The translations under genes were made by a program, and so were the position numbers. Shown in pieces: positions 1 through 13,160 of a stretch of 64,000 nucleotides of DNA; position 1 is the first letter of the stretch, and every line of letters begins with the position of its first letter. The stretch is from Cyathus striatus (Eukaryota > Basidiomycota > Agaricomycetes > Agaricales > Nidulariaceae). Location: positions 1,550,001-1,614,000 of the forward strand of contig JAOVFP010000020.1 of assembly GCA_025738555.1 (NCBI GenBank), given 5' to 3'. The notes under the pieces were generated by a model. The model was not told the DNA's origin and did not search any database. It saw only the letters and a program-made list of their open reading frames with translations.

Positions 1-112
1 TTCCCAACACTATGGCGACTGTTCTTAGTCCTCCAACGTTGCCTATTCGTGAGGCAAGATAAGTTCGGCTGAACAAGGAATGACATGAATGGCGATGACG
101 TACTTATTCCAT

Positions 113-569
113 CTATTGATGCATTACGGAAGAACGCGATCTGGAATGAAAGTCAGGCTGTGGTACCAAGGAATGTGCGGCGGAATGGAAACGTACACCA
201 CTACAGCAAGTTCAGTATAGGGTAAAGGGGAGACTAGGACATAGGACTCACGAGAAAAGTGTCCAAAGACCACCCAAGAATGCAACTGCAAGACAATAGC
301 ATTCATTGTTAGCTACCATTGTCCCTCAACACGGTTCACAACGGTGCTCACCCATGAGAACTACTGGTCTCAAACTACGACGATACACTCTTGTGACGAA
401 CGCGTACGGTGGTGGATTGCCTGTATAACATACGTAAATTTGTAAGTATATGTCTTGAAAGAAGCGAATGATGCAGGGAAAGCAAACTTGCCTGGCAGAA
501 AGAAGTCAGCACCGAGTTCGACTCGGGTATAAGAGGAAACTTACCTTGCGGCGGTGGAGGTCGTTCCAT
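113..569 (-). CDS. Small single-pass membrane protein, hypothetical
   Basis: I do not recognise this protein. A four-exon minus-strand model (569..545, 420..352, 285..252, 200..113) gives 71 residues with consistent phase and GT-AG introns of 124, 66 and 51 nt. The product starts MERPPPPQ, has a second proline stretch, a basic segment (RVYRRSLR) and one hydrophobic helix of about 17 residues around VVLMVAFLGGLWTLF, then a polar tail. It is divergent from the permease at 1233 and may share its upstream region. An alternative acceptor inside the first intron breaks the downstream frame, so the long first intron is preferred. Coding status rests only on splice phase and the membrane helix. Confidence 0.4.
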
Positions 570-1232
570 TTCTGTATATTTCGATAATTTGTGAGTGAGG
601 ATAAGAAAAAAATAGGAATTTAGTTGGTGGTTTGAGCTTAAGTATGGCGTTGGGCTGTGGACTGTGAGGCAGTGCGATGCTGCGGGAGTTTGTTTATGCT
701 TGTTTTACAATAGCCTTACTACAATGCAGACTGCAGTCAAGTGACATTCAGTGATAATTGTCAAGCCCAGCGTCTACGTCTAGACAATGCAGTGCCATGC
801 TATTGCTCTTCGTTCAACTCCATCTTGTTCTAATGAATGCTATTTTTCACCTCGAGTGCAAAGGACTCATCTATTTGATAAGATTGTTGCGTGTGCTATA
901 ATGATAGCGGGAACCCCGGTGTCATACAACTGAACTGCCATGAAGTCAGAAGCGCACACTGGGCAAGAGCTGATGCACTCGAATGTATACGACTAAGTTT
1001 GCTAACCAGTAGGAAAATGCTGCATTTATATCTCTTACCTATTGTTTGGATGCGTTTCCTGGAGCAGGAGACATCTCAGATAGGTATGTGCGCCATGCGG
1101 TCTCCTTGCAGATAGCTTTCTCATGCATTCTCAAAATAGACCTTTGCTACCAACGATAACGACAATAGGAACAGGATATCAGGTCCGCCACTTGTCTCTT
1201 TGTTGAACATAGCAGATATTCCAACTACGAAC
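570..1232. other. Intergenic region between divergent genes
   Basis: There are 663 bases between the start of the small membrane protein (-) and the permease start (+). I see no coding exon or repeat. It presumably holds both promoters. Confidence 0.5.
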
Positions 1233-3933
1233 ATGGCGGAAGAGAAGACTGCAGAATACAAGCATTCTGAGGAAGTAGCCACACTTCCTGTATCCGCATC
1301 TGTGCAAGAGCAGACAGAGGCTCAAAGGCAGATCGATGACTCCGACAGGCGTTTGCTCGAGCTGGGCTACAAGCCTGAGTTTCGAAGGGAGATGTCATTC
1401 TTTGGCGTCATTGGAATGTCATTTTGTACCATTGGAATTCTCACTGGAATGAGCAGCGCATTCCAGACCGGGCTCTTCAGCGGTGGTCCGTTAGGTGAGT
1501 TTGATATCGTTCGTTTGGTTCCTTGTCTACCGTTCAGTTTGCCACTCTTGTTCTCTCCTTTTATCGCGTCTTCTTATTTCCCAGGTTTGTGTACTAATCA
1601 CTATGTATCCCTTGTAATGCAGGTCTCTTCTGGGGTTGGAATGTATGTTCGCCCGCCGATGATCATTCTTGATGCGCCCCACTTCGCTACCCGTCGTCGT
1701 TACTGATGCCGACGACAGATATGTTCCTTCTTTATGTTCCTCATCGCACTCAGCCTCGCCGAAATCTGTAGCGCCTAGTAAGCCTTGTCCTCTTCAACCT
1801 ACCTGTTTAGTACATATTAATTGTCGTTCTCCTTTCACAGTCCCACGATGGGAGGCTTGTATTTCTGGGTATGCAAGATGAAAAGTGATATGCCCGTCCT
1901 TGGATGTATGTTCCTCCTCCTATCCCGACATTCCCATGATTTTCAGGGCATCAACTCTATTCTGCTTATGTATGTTTTCTAACTGTGCCTCTCCGCAGTT
2001 TGCACAGGGTGGACTTATTCCATTGCCATGGTACTTACCGGAACCTCTGGGAACCTGAGGTATGTCTCGATGTTTTCCTTATGCGATTATGTTTTCTCCC
2101 CACCTCATCCGCTCCGCTCCATCACCCCTCCTCTTATGATAAGCTTCTGTGGCTAGCGGAAGACGACAAACTGCGGCGGACTGCAGCTCATTCCGAATGT
2201 CAATCCGTTCCCATACCACTACAAGTTCAACAAATAACACAGCTTATATTGTTTTTCAGTGTCGCTTTGTACATAGCTTCACTAGCGGAAGTAGGACAAG
2301 GGCGGACTCTCACAAGGGTCGAGATTGCCGCTATTGCATGGGGCGTTAACATCCTCTCTGGTATTGTGAACACCATCGGAACAAAGGCCATCGGGAGGAT
2401 GAGCTCTTTCAACGTCTGGTGGACACTAGGAGGAACGGTAGTCCTCGCGATAACGCTTTTGGTGAAGGCTCCTGAAAAGGTGGGCGCCGCTCATTCACAG
2501 ACAAAGTCCCACAAGACAAAAACTGACGTTTTTGGATGATCTTCGATCATATGTTTCTCATGGGCCATCATTAGAACACCGCAGAATTTGTGTTCACGGG
2601 ATATCAAAAGTTAGTTTTAGTTTCCTCATTCTATGCGTGATCGGTTGTATTACCCGTTCCGTTTTTCACTCATGAAGAGATGACTGATCTTGGTTGATAA
2701 CGCTTCATTCTGTCGTTAGCTTCACAGGTTGGTCTTCGAAAGCATTTGTTGTACTTTTGGGATTCCTCCAGGTACGATGGTCATGCCACTCGCTCCCGTG
2801 GAGCTGTATAGAGCTTCTTGCTGATTGATTCACCCTGCGTTGCCATTGATTCTCGATGTGCGTGATGTAACCTTGCAACTCCAGGCGGTTTACACTTTGG
2901 AAGGATGCGAGACCTCGGCTCAAGTTGCAGAAGAGGCTCAACGTGCCGAACTTCTCGCTCCAATAGCTGTAGTTGGAAGCATTGTTGGCTCATGGTTTAT
3001 CGGGCTGGTTTATATGTTATCGCTGTTGTTTTCCGTTCAGAGCATATCAAGCGTGCAAGCCACAGCATATGCAATTCCGATCGCACAATTGTATTTTGAT
3101 GCGGTTGGAAAGAGGCTAACACTCATGTGTTTGACGGTTATCGCTTTGGCACAGTTCATGGCCGCTGTGACTGCGTTCACTGCAAGCTCCCGGTTATTCT
3201 ATGCGCTAGCACGAGATAACGCTTTCCCTATGAAGAAACATTTCATGTTACTCAATCGATATCAGGCTCCTTACATCGGAGTTTGGCTTTCTGTGCTCGC
3301 CGGATGCATTATTTCGTGCGCATACATTGGCTCAGTGATCGCTGTACGTCTTCTGCTATTACTCCTTCATCTCAGCGTGGAGCGGCTGATCAAATGCGCT
3401 TCTTATGCAATTAGTTCAATGCCATCCTTTCTTCTGCAGCCATTTCCGTTATGCTGGGATATCTGCAACCAATCATTATCCGTGTGTTCTGGCCCAAGTC
3501 GTATGTTACTACTTCCTAATTGTCACTCCCCGCGTTATTGACGAAATATTCATCTAGGCTCAAGGAACGTGGTCCATTTCATCTAGGGGCGTGGTCATGG
3601 GTTGTCAATTTTGCAAGCTTTTTGGTAAGTATCGAAGGTTATAGATATTATCTTTCATAGATGAATTCATTCATATACTTAATAACTTCCTCTTGCGTGC
3701 AGTTCACTATTTTTATCTGCGTACTTTTCATTCTCCCCACTGCGCATCCAGTGACGCAGTTCAACATGAACTATGCTGTCGTGTCTGTGGGTGGAATCAT
3801 GATTTTGGTGTCGGTGACCTGGGCTTCTTGGGGAAGACATCATTTTGTGGGCAGTCTTCACACGAATACCGACGTTTTAAGCGACCCTGCTTTGCGCATA
3901 TCGGAAAAGCAAGCTGAAAATCCGAGTAAATAG
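1233..3933 (+). CDS. Amino-acid/GABA permease, APC superfamily (UGA4-like)
   Basis: A plasma-membrane or vacuolar amino-acid or choline/GABA transporter is likely. Twelve exons (1233-1494, 1623-1642, 1719-1777, 1841-1905, 1999-2059, 2260-2479, 2575-2609, 2720-2771, 2885-3343, 3415-3500, 3558-3624, 3703-3933) join in phase to 538 residues, the usual size for fungal APC permeases. Visible family segments are an N-terminal RREMSFFGVIGMSF, the GGPLGLFWGWN helix, SLAEICSAYPTMGGLYFW, CTGWTYSIAMVLTGTSGN, YTLEGCETSAQVAEE, ASSRLFYALARD and GPFHLGAWSW, with about twelve hydrophobic helices. The ATG at 1233 is the first in frame, followed by a polar cytosolic tail. For exons 7 and 10 the upstream acceptor must be used, because the nearer AG breaks the frame. 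The substrate cannot be told from sequence. Confidence 0.9.
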
Positions 3934-4631
3934 TCTGGACAGTGATCAAGGTTTTCTGTGGTAGTGATGGAAGGATGAAGTATAGGCGTCGAGGAACCTA
4001 AGGTACCAACCGAGGGTAACGTTGTAAGTTAATTTCTACCCCCCTTGGAGGTGTTATTTACAAGAAGAACCACGTTTGAGCTTAAAACCCACGTTTCTAT
4101 TCTCTATACTTTGTCCATTGCTGCCGACCGCGAGGCATAAATATCTTCGGACCGGAGTTGAAGGGAGTTGATGACTTCTGAAATCGATTTCATCACACAG
4201 TAAATGGAACTTACGGCATCGACGTGATCACCAACATTTGATCATGGGACTGCAGACACATGCTCGCAAACCTTGCTGAACCGGAGCGGAAGAAGGATAG
4301 GTTGGAACTTTACTGTCTTATCAGACGTTCTGTTAAGAAAAGAACAAAGTCACTCAATAAATGACGAAACGACTGAAAAACAAACCAGCTCGAGCGGTAT
4401 TGGGATATTGGAACAAAGTGTGAAGGTATATACAAGATAATGATATTCAAAAGGATTATAGGATATCTGATGCTGGTGTTATAATGAGTGAAACGATGCA
4501 ATAGTCCGGTAAATACGCGAAGGCCGATGCGTCACCGGGGCGCAGAGCTGAGTCCGATGGTATAAGGCCTAAAGAAGGAATAAGAACTATATCCAAAAAG
4601 GGCTTGAACTCGAGAAATGGTCGATTCAAGT
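3934..4631. other. Convergent 3' intergenic region
   Basis: 698 bases separate the permease stop and the HMG-box gene stop. No coding potential was seen. It should hold both 3' untranslated regions and terminators. Confidence 0.5.
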
Positions 4632-6132
4632 TTAAATTCTCAGAGAATACTCTGGGAGCGACGCCATGAAATCGGAGAAGTCAAGGTCAGGTTGGACTAT
4701 TGGAGCCTTACTCTGTTGCTGTTGGTATGGTAAGAAGCCAGAAGTCGCGGCGGAGAAATCGTCGCATCCATTGAAGGACATAGGGCAGCTCCCTTGGTAG
4801 GACTGGAAGTGCATTTCTCCGAACCCTTTTGTTACAGAATAATCCGAAGGAGTTGTTTCCAGCGTATACGGGCTATATACTTCCGAGGATGGGCTATCAA
4901 TGTACACCGGGGTGGCTGGTGAGCTGCGTGTGGATGCAGACAAAGGCGACGAGGTACGAGTCCAGTTCTCGGCATTTAGGAAGGAAGTATCAATAGAAAG
5001 TTGTCGAGTTCTCGACATCGAAGTACTCGTTTCAAACGTAGAGGTATCAAGAGTAACAAGAGATTGAGACAAGGAATCACAAGGGAACGTGGACAACGTA
5101 GGGTCAATGTCGTTGAAAGAGAATGCATTGAAGTCCTGAAAGATACGTTAGCACATGAGGTGCAAGAAATGTTGAAAACTAGACAACTCACAAAGGAGGG
5201 CTTCACTTCAGAAGGAATCGGATGTTGGTCAAAAGATGGTGCGTTATACAATACCTCTGGAACAGTGCCCTGCACTTGTTCTGGTGAAGGAGTTGGAGAC
5301 GACGATAACCTTGGTGTACGATGTCTGATGGGCTGAGCACTAGCGGCTCGTAGCTTCTTCATAGGTTTCGTCTCCTCAGAGTCTATGGCGGGAAGCGAAG
5401 ATGAACGCTGGAAGGTGCTTGCAGTTATGGGGGCTTCAAAGCGGGTAATAACTTCGGGAACATGGTGCTTATCGAACTCCTGAATGGCAGCATCCAACTC
5501 CTGGCCCTTCTTCCCATTCACCAGTAGCTCGGCAATCTTAGCGCACCGTTTGCTGTCCTTCGGTCCAACCTCTCTAACTTTCCGTTTTTCTCCCCCTCCG
5601 CCCTTACTTCGACCGTGCAGAGGTTTGAACTCATATTGAGGAAACCTGCGCTTGTGTTCTTCCAAAGCCGCTTTTGCTTTAGCATGCCAAATCTGTCGTT
5701 CCTCCGTCGGAAGATTCTGCCATGTTAGGCCAATGATCTTGGATAGCGTGCTATGGTTTGTTTCAACCTCGCTCGAAACGTGCTGGGATTTGATGAAGGA
5801 AGAGCGAAAGAGAATGAAAGCGTTTGGTGGGCGAGGGATGTGGTTTTCGGGTTTCTTCCTACTGTGCCCCGGCCGCCGCGGGACAGGACCATCCTCGGCT
5901 GGCGGGAAAAGGATCGACTCGCATGGGGGATCGACGAGAGGCGGCATTGGGTCATTAAACGTTCCTGGCGTAACATTAGGCGCGAACGCGAAGCTACCGC
6001 TCGAAGCTAGTGGCTCCATAACTATTTGCATAGGGCCTGAAGTCATAAGGTCAACGTATTTTTCCCAAACGAAAAGGTATCCTTACTGCCTTGAGCGCCG
6101 CGTTGGGAGCCTTTCGTTCTTTCAGCAGGCAT
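4632..6132 (-). CDS. HMG-box transcription factor (MATA_HMG type)
   Basis: A nuclear sequence-specific DNA-binding protein. Three exons (6132..6087, 6036..5192, 5135..4632) give 464 residues. The start MPAERTKG comes from a short first exon; without it an in-frame ATG at 6046 would be used. The HMG box lies around residues 75-145: it opens with IPRPPNAFILFRSSF, continues with STLSKIIGLTWQNLP and ends with the basic HKRRFPQYEFKP. A glycine/lysine-rich stretch after the box may be a nuclear localisation signal. The C-terminal half is rich in Ser/Thr/Pro, with a QQQQ run and an acidic end (DLDFSDFMASLPEYS) that looks like an activation region. This box type occurs in fungal mating, pheromone-response and fruiting regulators, but the gene is not flanked by recognisable mating-type genes. 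The exact role is unknown. Confidence 0.9.
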
Positions 6133-9100
6133 GATATCGATTGGTTATCGAGGACGTTATAAGATCGAAGATAGGAAATATCAGTGAGCCCACAATAGAT
6201 CGGGAGGTAGAAAAAAATCGAGGTATCGCACAGGGTACGAGGTTAAACTGACCCCAGGCCTTTATAGACTCCCATCACATCGCCGCATTTCAAGGACTAT
6301 TCAAAGGACTTCAAGAGATACGTACACAATAGTTTCCATTTTGAGTTGCTATTTCCGTGGCTTGGTTTGCTTCCATCCAAAATAGGATTAGCCGAACCAG
6401 CGTCGCGAGCAAGCCGCCGAATCTCATTTTGAGCCTTTGGCATCACACCCGCTCCAAGCCTCCATCTCACGATTCTTCTCCGTGTCTTTTTCCACGGCTA
6501 ATGAGCTCACTTTTTCCACAGAAAATGTGAGTAAGAGATATGCTCATAATCTTTCTCGTTTTACTTTCTAGCTCGTTATACCTTTTTCCTTATATTCTGC
6601 CTAATCTTATCCAAATCTTATCTGGTAACCTTCAGCTGCGGCAAGAGTACACAGCGCGTGACCCTGAGCCCTCCTGAGCCGTCAACACTTCACCCGATCG
6701 AAATCGAGATAGATCACGGCGTGCCAGTGGAAGCGAATCTCTCGTCTTGTATGTTCGTATCGCCAATCGTTGTGGTTATGCACGGACATCTTCTTCAATG
6801 ATCTCATCTGCATTGGCGGTCAATCGGCTACTACAAGGATTGAATATGTTACCGAAAGGTTCACAATTCACAACTCTTCGATCTTTGACTGAGGCCTCGG
6901 CAGCCTCGCCACATAGTGAATGACCATCCTTTGAATCTGACATGAGTCAAGCCTTTCATTTACCGAGTTTTCTTCTACTTCACTTGCCAAACACTGGCGC
7001 TTGTTCTGTTAGAAATCTAGAAGACAACATCGAAGTACCCCAAAATACAACGAACCATTCTTGACAAGTATCATGCCATGGTAACACCGTCGCCACCTAC
7101 ATACTTATCCTTGAATGCTCTAGGCGACCTGATCTTCATTCTTAATAGCTATTATTGTCGTAAATGCCGATCGATCACTATATAACCATAGGATTAGTGA
7201 GCTCAGAATACTGTCAGACGGAGTTGTCTGTCTTACGCAGGAATATTTAGTGCGATGCTGTAGGTTTCAGCTTTGTTTCAATTATCTCCTGACTTCATTT
7301 CCCCAACGTTGTTAACACCATTATCATTCATGCTGCCTAACTTTCAAGCCGTGGCGGTGGTAAGCTTTAACGACTTGCCTGTGGCGCCAGGATGAGACTC
7401 TAAGATACCGTTTGAATTGATTTATGTGGGCTTCTTTCTTGTATTATGCATAAAGGGCACGGAACTATAGCAATACAACCATGTATAGCTCAGATGTCCT
7501 TCTTTTCGACACTTATTCTTCCGTAAATACACTTAATAATTTGACGAATTCCGATGCGCATGAAGGATGGATCCCACCTTCTGGCAGTAGTCGTAGCTAA
7601 TACAATACCAAGAACACTAGCTGACATGAAGACTAGCTGTAATAGTACCGAATGCTAAAGCGGTACCGTCCATGGTTCCCTTAATTATTGTGGAATCTAG
7701 TGAGCCGGTATAATTCTTTCCGGGAAGTTGATTGTCTTGCTTGAACTGGCATTTAAGTGTTCACCTGCGCCTAGTAGTATCGGAAACCTACCCTTCCTCC
7801 GAGCGAAAGCGCGTGAATGTCTTGAAGGGTCTTGACTATTACCAACTGATTGTCGGCCCCAAGTCTTGTTTTAAAGAGAAGGGCAAAAGCCTCACCGTAT
7901 ATTTGCGCACGAATAATACATCTCACACTGACCGGCTCCCCGAGATAACCTCTCCTATCATCTATGTTAATAGGGTGATGCGACATATCTCCAGTACTGT
8001 ATTTACTTATGTTGTATGTATCGCATGGACTCAAAACGTCGCGCAACTCACAAGTCTCGCGGAGTTATATTCCATCAGTTTTCAGGAACAAGTTAGTTCC
8101 TAATGGTCACTACTAGTCACTTCTGCCAACACTCGTTTGTTCAGTTGGTTCTGGATGTTCTACGACTATCTAAGTTAACCTATTTCAGTATATTTGGACG
8201 TTATCTTTCGACTTGCTTAGCATAGGAAAGTTGACGATTCAGGACCCGTTCGGTTTGACAGCTACTACTTAGTAGAGTATATAGTTGGTATGCATCCTGG
8301 CAACTAAACGTTGAATTTCATCCCGAGTCACGTAAGGTCATGTAGCTTCAGTTTGGTATTAACCGGCGGATTTGATGTCTTCAAAGATACCGCCGGCTTT
8401 GAGGCAGTAAACTTTGAAGTGTGTGCTTCGGTTTTCATAATAAAATACGATGGGGGTGTGATAGTCGTTCCAACCTATCCCGCATGAGGCATTGATGAGG
8501 CTGTCATAATATTGCAACTCTGTTACGAGTTGTTAGTCGGGATCTGGTCGGAATTCCCACTTCAACAAATAACTCGCCTCCGACTCCGAGTTGTTCATGC
8601 ACAACGCATAGCACCCCGAACTGCGGCTTGAAGTGCGTTCTTAATTCCGCCCGCCCCCGTAGGTTCATTCCACCAGTACTTTACTACTTCCTTACCTCAG
8701 GCCGCCGCCTTAGATCTAACTGCACTGGGAAATACCTAGAAAGGATCATGCGAAAGCCGCCATAAATTGCGCCCGTAAATAATTGTGTCATCTTTTATAC
8801 CGCAGAACTCAATGAGTCAATGTGCATTGACACGTCCAAAATGTATAACAACATTAATCCCTAGATCTCCATTTCACTTCCTGTCATCTCTTAGTAGTGA
8901 TGAGGCACTTGGGGTGCCCAAAGGCTCAAATGTTCACTAGCGACCGGAAACCAGAAAAGTATGGAAAGTTGTCGGAGTGACGTATCGGAAATGAACTGGT
9001 CCGGATCCAGTGTGACTATGGGTACCTGGCCGACGGAGTACACATTGTTCTTTTGGCGCTCAGTCCCATTTTGGTCCCATGAAAGACAAAGCTATTAGAA

Positions 9101-9148
9101 TTCAAATAACGTACACATTTTATACGAAATGGGACTTAAATCTGAATG
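6133..9148. other. 3-kb gene-poor region upstream of the HMG-box gene
   Basis: Three kilobases have no ORF that I can assign and no family motif. The longest open frame (7732-8103) has a non-ATG start and no recognisable content. Because it lies 5' of a transcription-factor gene, it could be an extended promoter, a non-coding transcript or decayed repeat. Confidence 0.5.
8363..8396. repeat. GC-rich perfect inverted repeat (hairpin)
   Basis: CCGGCGG at 8363-8369 is complementary to CCGCCGG at 8390-8396 with a 20-nt loop. Both arms stand out in an AT-rich gap. It could be a hairpin or part of an old palindromic insertion; nothing else supports a function. Confidence 0.35.
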
Positions 9149-11085
9149 TTATAGGTGAGGAGATAAAGGTGTGTGGTATGGCTCTGTAATATGATATTCG
9201 AGAAGGCTTGTTTCTGCAAATTCCCAATGTTTCGCCAAATGTAAGCCAGCATTCGACCTATCATGAAATCTCAGAGTTACTTCAGCACAGAGGGCGTAAA
9301 CCAGGAACTTACCCGAGGTTCTCATATTCTGAAATAGTGCGTTCTTTCGCATTTAGAGCAACCATCATCATGATATCCAAGTTAAAAAGCTTGATGGAGC
9401 CAGGATGAAATATCTGAAAATACATCGTTGGCGATAACCTACTCAAATATAACAAAACCAACCTGTTCCGATGAACCGTTAACTTCGGAGTGAAGATTCG
9501 TATCTCTAGTATGTGGTAATACATATTCCTCTGCTTGCTGATTATATATCAAGTATATTTAGATTAAGGTTTATAACTTACGAACGAAGAATTTTGTGTC
9601 TTTCTGCATCACCTTGCGTATGTTACGAAGAAGGGTTGTTGCTTTGGGATCGCGCCAATTATGAATGACATGGCGGGCCTGAAAAATATTGAGTTCATCA
9701 TAAAAGAACCTATTTAGGGCAATGACTGACATAATAGACGTCATGCCCCCCAATAGCTTTCTCAAAAATGTCAACAGGAACGAACGTAACGCGCTTTTCA
9801 TTGATTGCTTCGGGATAATTTGCCGCCCAGAACTAAGCTCAGACGTGAGTCAAAGATATCTTAAGATCTTAAGGAACAACTTGTCCCTACCTGCTCTGCT
9901 TGTACGATAGTCTCTGGTCTATCACAGAGAGTAATTTTTAATTGAGGATATGCACGAGCCAAATTGATGGTAAATCCTCCAACTCCGGAACCGATATCAC
10001 AAATGGACGATCCAGGAGGTAACTCTCCCCAGATAGGACCTGCACAAAATGTCGTAACTTTAGCTGGCACTCCAACCTAGAAAACTCACATTGCAATGCA
10101 GCCATGGCCCCTGTGACATTGCTCCATCCTACCATACCTCTTCCGAAATGCTATATAGAAACATCGTTATCTCTAATACATGCAATAATGTATCACCCCA
10201 CCTGCCCATCCTCGGGCTACGGAATCAGACATTATAATCCCTGATATTTAGATAGACGAACTCACGTGAAGTTGGTACCAGTCCCACATGACTCTATCAC
10301 ACATCTTATCTTTGAGCGAGAACATAAATGGCGATTTCTCGGGCTCGTGAGATGCTCCAAATTCTGTATCCGTTAAGCATTCATTAAGAAGAGCCAGACC
10401 TTTATTAAAATCGTCGGTGAAAAGCTTGACCGAAGATGATATAGGATTGTTGGAAAGTAAAGTAAGGGATAGACGGGTGTTCGCAAATACGTTTTTTGAC
10501 ACTACAAAGTTAAAATATGACTTGCTGAGATACTTTAGTACGATCGATTTGCTTCACAAACCTTCTTTAAAACAACCTCTTCCAGCTAGGAGTCTTAAAA
10601 TCCTTGCTAACTTTTCGCTGTTGATAGAAGTTTGCCTTCCCAGCTCCTCTACGGACAGTCCGCAAGGATACTCCAGAAGAATGTCCGCCACCTTTGCCTG
10701 CGACGCCACACGGATACAGGCCGGCTCGATGGGCATTGTCATTCTCTGGGGGATTGGCAATAATCAGTAAAATGCTGCAAATGAAGTGTATAAAGTGTTA
10801 ACTCACGTTCCCCATCGTGTGCGCAGGAGGAGAAAGCGTCAAGCATAGCTGGTTGCAGGCACCTTCCAAAACACCAATTACTTGCTTCAAATTAACCAAA
10901 TCGTACACAGCATCCAGTTGGTGGGGAATGGGTGAATTTGGACACGGGATTCCGTATCCGCTGCCTTCATATATTTTCATGGCATCGCGAGCAGCAGAGG
11001 ATATTTGTGATAAGAGGCTTTCAACATTACTTCTTCCAATGTTTATAGAGGTGTTTGTTTGAAACTCGATGACCGGTTGAGCCAT
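9149..11085 (-). CDS. SAM-dependent O-methyltransferase (plant/fungal O-MT family)
   Basis: It probably transfers a methyl group from SAM to a hydroxyl of a small aromatic or polyketide-like metabolite in the cytosol. Ten exons (11085..10807, 10745..10562, 10501..10266, 10150..10090, 10039..9891, 9832..9731, 9678..9582, 9533..9463, 9413..9313, 9257..9149) splice in phase to 462 residues. The N-terminal half holds a winged-helix dimerisation domain (PIEPACIRVASQAKVADIL, then KLARILRLLAGRGCFKE). The SAM-binding glycine motif DIGSGVGG starts near residue 268. The family segment ARHVIHNWRDPKA contains the expected catalytic His in HNW, and NAKERTISEYENLG lies near the end. Start MAQPVIEFQ is preferred to an in-frame ATG at 11142. 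No P450 or synthase lies beside it, so no pathway can be assigned. Confidence 0.9.
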
Positions 11086-13160
11086 GATATAGGTGTAGGT
11101 GGGCGGGTAATATCGCGTTACACTGCTTCTAGACAGCTTCACCTAGCAACTTTATACATGTCAGAGAATCCGGCTGGTATGGAGAGCTGTCGCCAAATGT
11201 AGCAGACAGTTTCAACGGTTACATCACACCATCAAATCTTCGCAACTCACCGCGCCGTTAAGTTATTGTATCCTACCTGAAAGTAGTGCCCCATTAGGGA
11301 TGGGAGAGGTACATTCTTGACTAGTCTATGATATGACCGACTTCTATGGCAGAAAATATGAAGAATTTATAATCTGTTCTCAAGATATGTTGCCAAGACA
11401 TAGCCTAGACCTGTGCAATAGTACCAGGGGGAAAGGAGAAGACCTTGAAAACCGCACTTGGGGTGTACATACGTCCGAGGAAAATGACAGAATCTGGTGA
11501 TCCATGATCCACCTAGATCGCATAATGATATGCAATCCGGTCAATAGTACTTAACTTCAACATAAAGACACCTGGGCAAGATAGGTTGGCATGTCGATTC
11601 CACCAGCAAATATTAGGAGGCCGGTGACTGAAATCAATCCCGATGCTGTGCCCATGTCTATTTCAAAGTCTCGAATACAGCTTATGACATTCCCAATATC
11701 GTGACTGGGATGCCTCTAGAGGTATTTAACCTCAAGATGTGCTAGTTCCTTCGTTTAATTGCGGAAGACGCCTCTACCGGACGGGTGATCGGAAATAGCT
11801 ATTTTAAGCTTGCCTTAAAGCGCATCAAGGAAGCTGTCTGACACGAGAGCAGCAAATTCTGCGTAAAATCGAGGTGGAAATGTTCGTACTACTTAGCGTT
11901 TCAAAATGAGACCCTCCAACTTGCCTCCAACGGTATAAACGCCACCAAATTATCACATGGACACCGTGGTGTCTTCATTTGAGAACATGAGTACTTACGG
12001 GTAATGGGTAGCGACGACACTTAAAATGGAGCTCCACAGCGCTGAGAAGACCTTTATTGTTTGCCTGTCGACTAGAGCCACTAGACCCGCGGGATGGTAG
12101 GAAGTTGAGCATAGCTTTGAAATAGCTATCCAGTAGCTATCACACGTTACGACCAATAAGCACAGGCTAAGCGCACACTATTTGACAGCGTACCTGTACT
12201 GAACTAAAAGCAGTATGTCTCCATCAGCATATGGCAAGGATATGATGGGCTGGAACCATGAAAATGCTTTCAACGTAAGTAAATCCAAGTATGCACCAAA
12301 GATTCAAGTCAGAATGAATTTGAATGAATCAAACCCGAGGATATTTGGTCCTGTTGAATTATTTACATTTACTTGTCTAAAGCTTTATATAGTTATGTAA
12401 GCATACTCAGAAATTCGGATTGCTGACTCCTTGTCTACAGCCTAACTCAACTTTGAATCCAACGACTCGACCTATTCAACTTGATTCGATAAATACGCTC
12501 GCCATTTACCATTTCATTGCCAACTTTGGAGAAATAGTTTCCTCTTTCTCAGTTAGCAGCCGCGTTTCCAAGGCGGGCCTGACTTTGTTCACAGTTTGTC
12601 GTGACTAAGTCGTGACTCCGAGTCTTCATTCCAAGGCAACAGGACTTTCCACACCCGTGCCTGTCACCGTTACTTGTCCTACTGACTTGCATCCACCAGA
12701 TCTTAACTTCTGGCTATTTCTGAACTGAACAAATGTGTCAAGTCATTTGATTACATCCGAACAGCTGTGTTCCTGTGTTCGCTGTAATAACAGCCTGGAA
12801 ATTTGAACAGCAGTCCAGTGGATAACTCTGTACTTTGATAGGTCCTTCCTGATGCCAGCATTTCAAAACAAATGATTCACCAACTTGTCAATGCTAACTA
12901 TAATATTAATCCAGTTTTCAAATTGACAGAATCTAATTATCTAACACATGACATTTCACTAGCGCCATACAGACACTGGTACGTAAGGATATCTGACAAA
13001 CGCAAGGTGCCGTGTATATTCTATGATAAGATATCAAATATTGAGTACGATCCATAATGAAGTTGTCCTTGAGAAGGCCACTAGGGCTTCCGCATTGTAC
13101 TTACAGTCCAATAAAGCCAGCAAAACTCTAGTCTATAACATTTAAAGTATCCAGCCCGTC
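11086..13160. other. 2.1-kb gene-poor region
   Basis: No ORF with family features and no clear transposon ends were found. Short open frames at 12215-12400, 12420-12608 and 12872-13057 lack recognisable content. The part next to 11085 should carry the O-methyltransferase promoter. Confidence 0.45.

Noticed and set aside
505..525. T-arm-like palindrome around GAGTTCGACTCGG
   Set aside because: It lies inside an intron of the small membrane protein model and has no acceptor or D-arm partner, so no tRNA is called.
5652..6134. 160-codon plus-strand frame across the HMG box
   Set aside because: It is a shadow of the conserved HMG-box exon, which has clear homology on the minus strand.
7732..8103. 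123-codon open frame in the gap upstream of the HMG gene
   Set aside because: It starts with a non-ATG codon, shows no family motif and overlaps an open frame on the other strand; it is within chance length.
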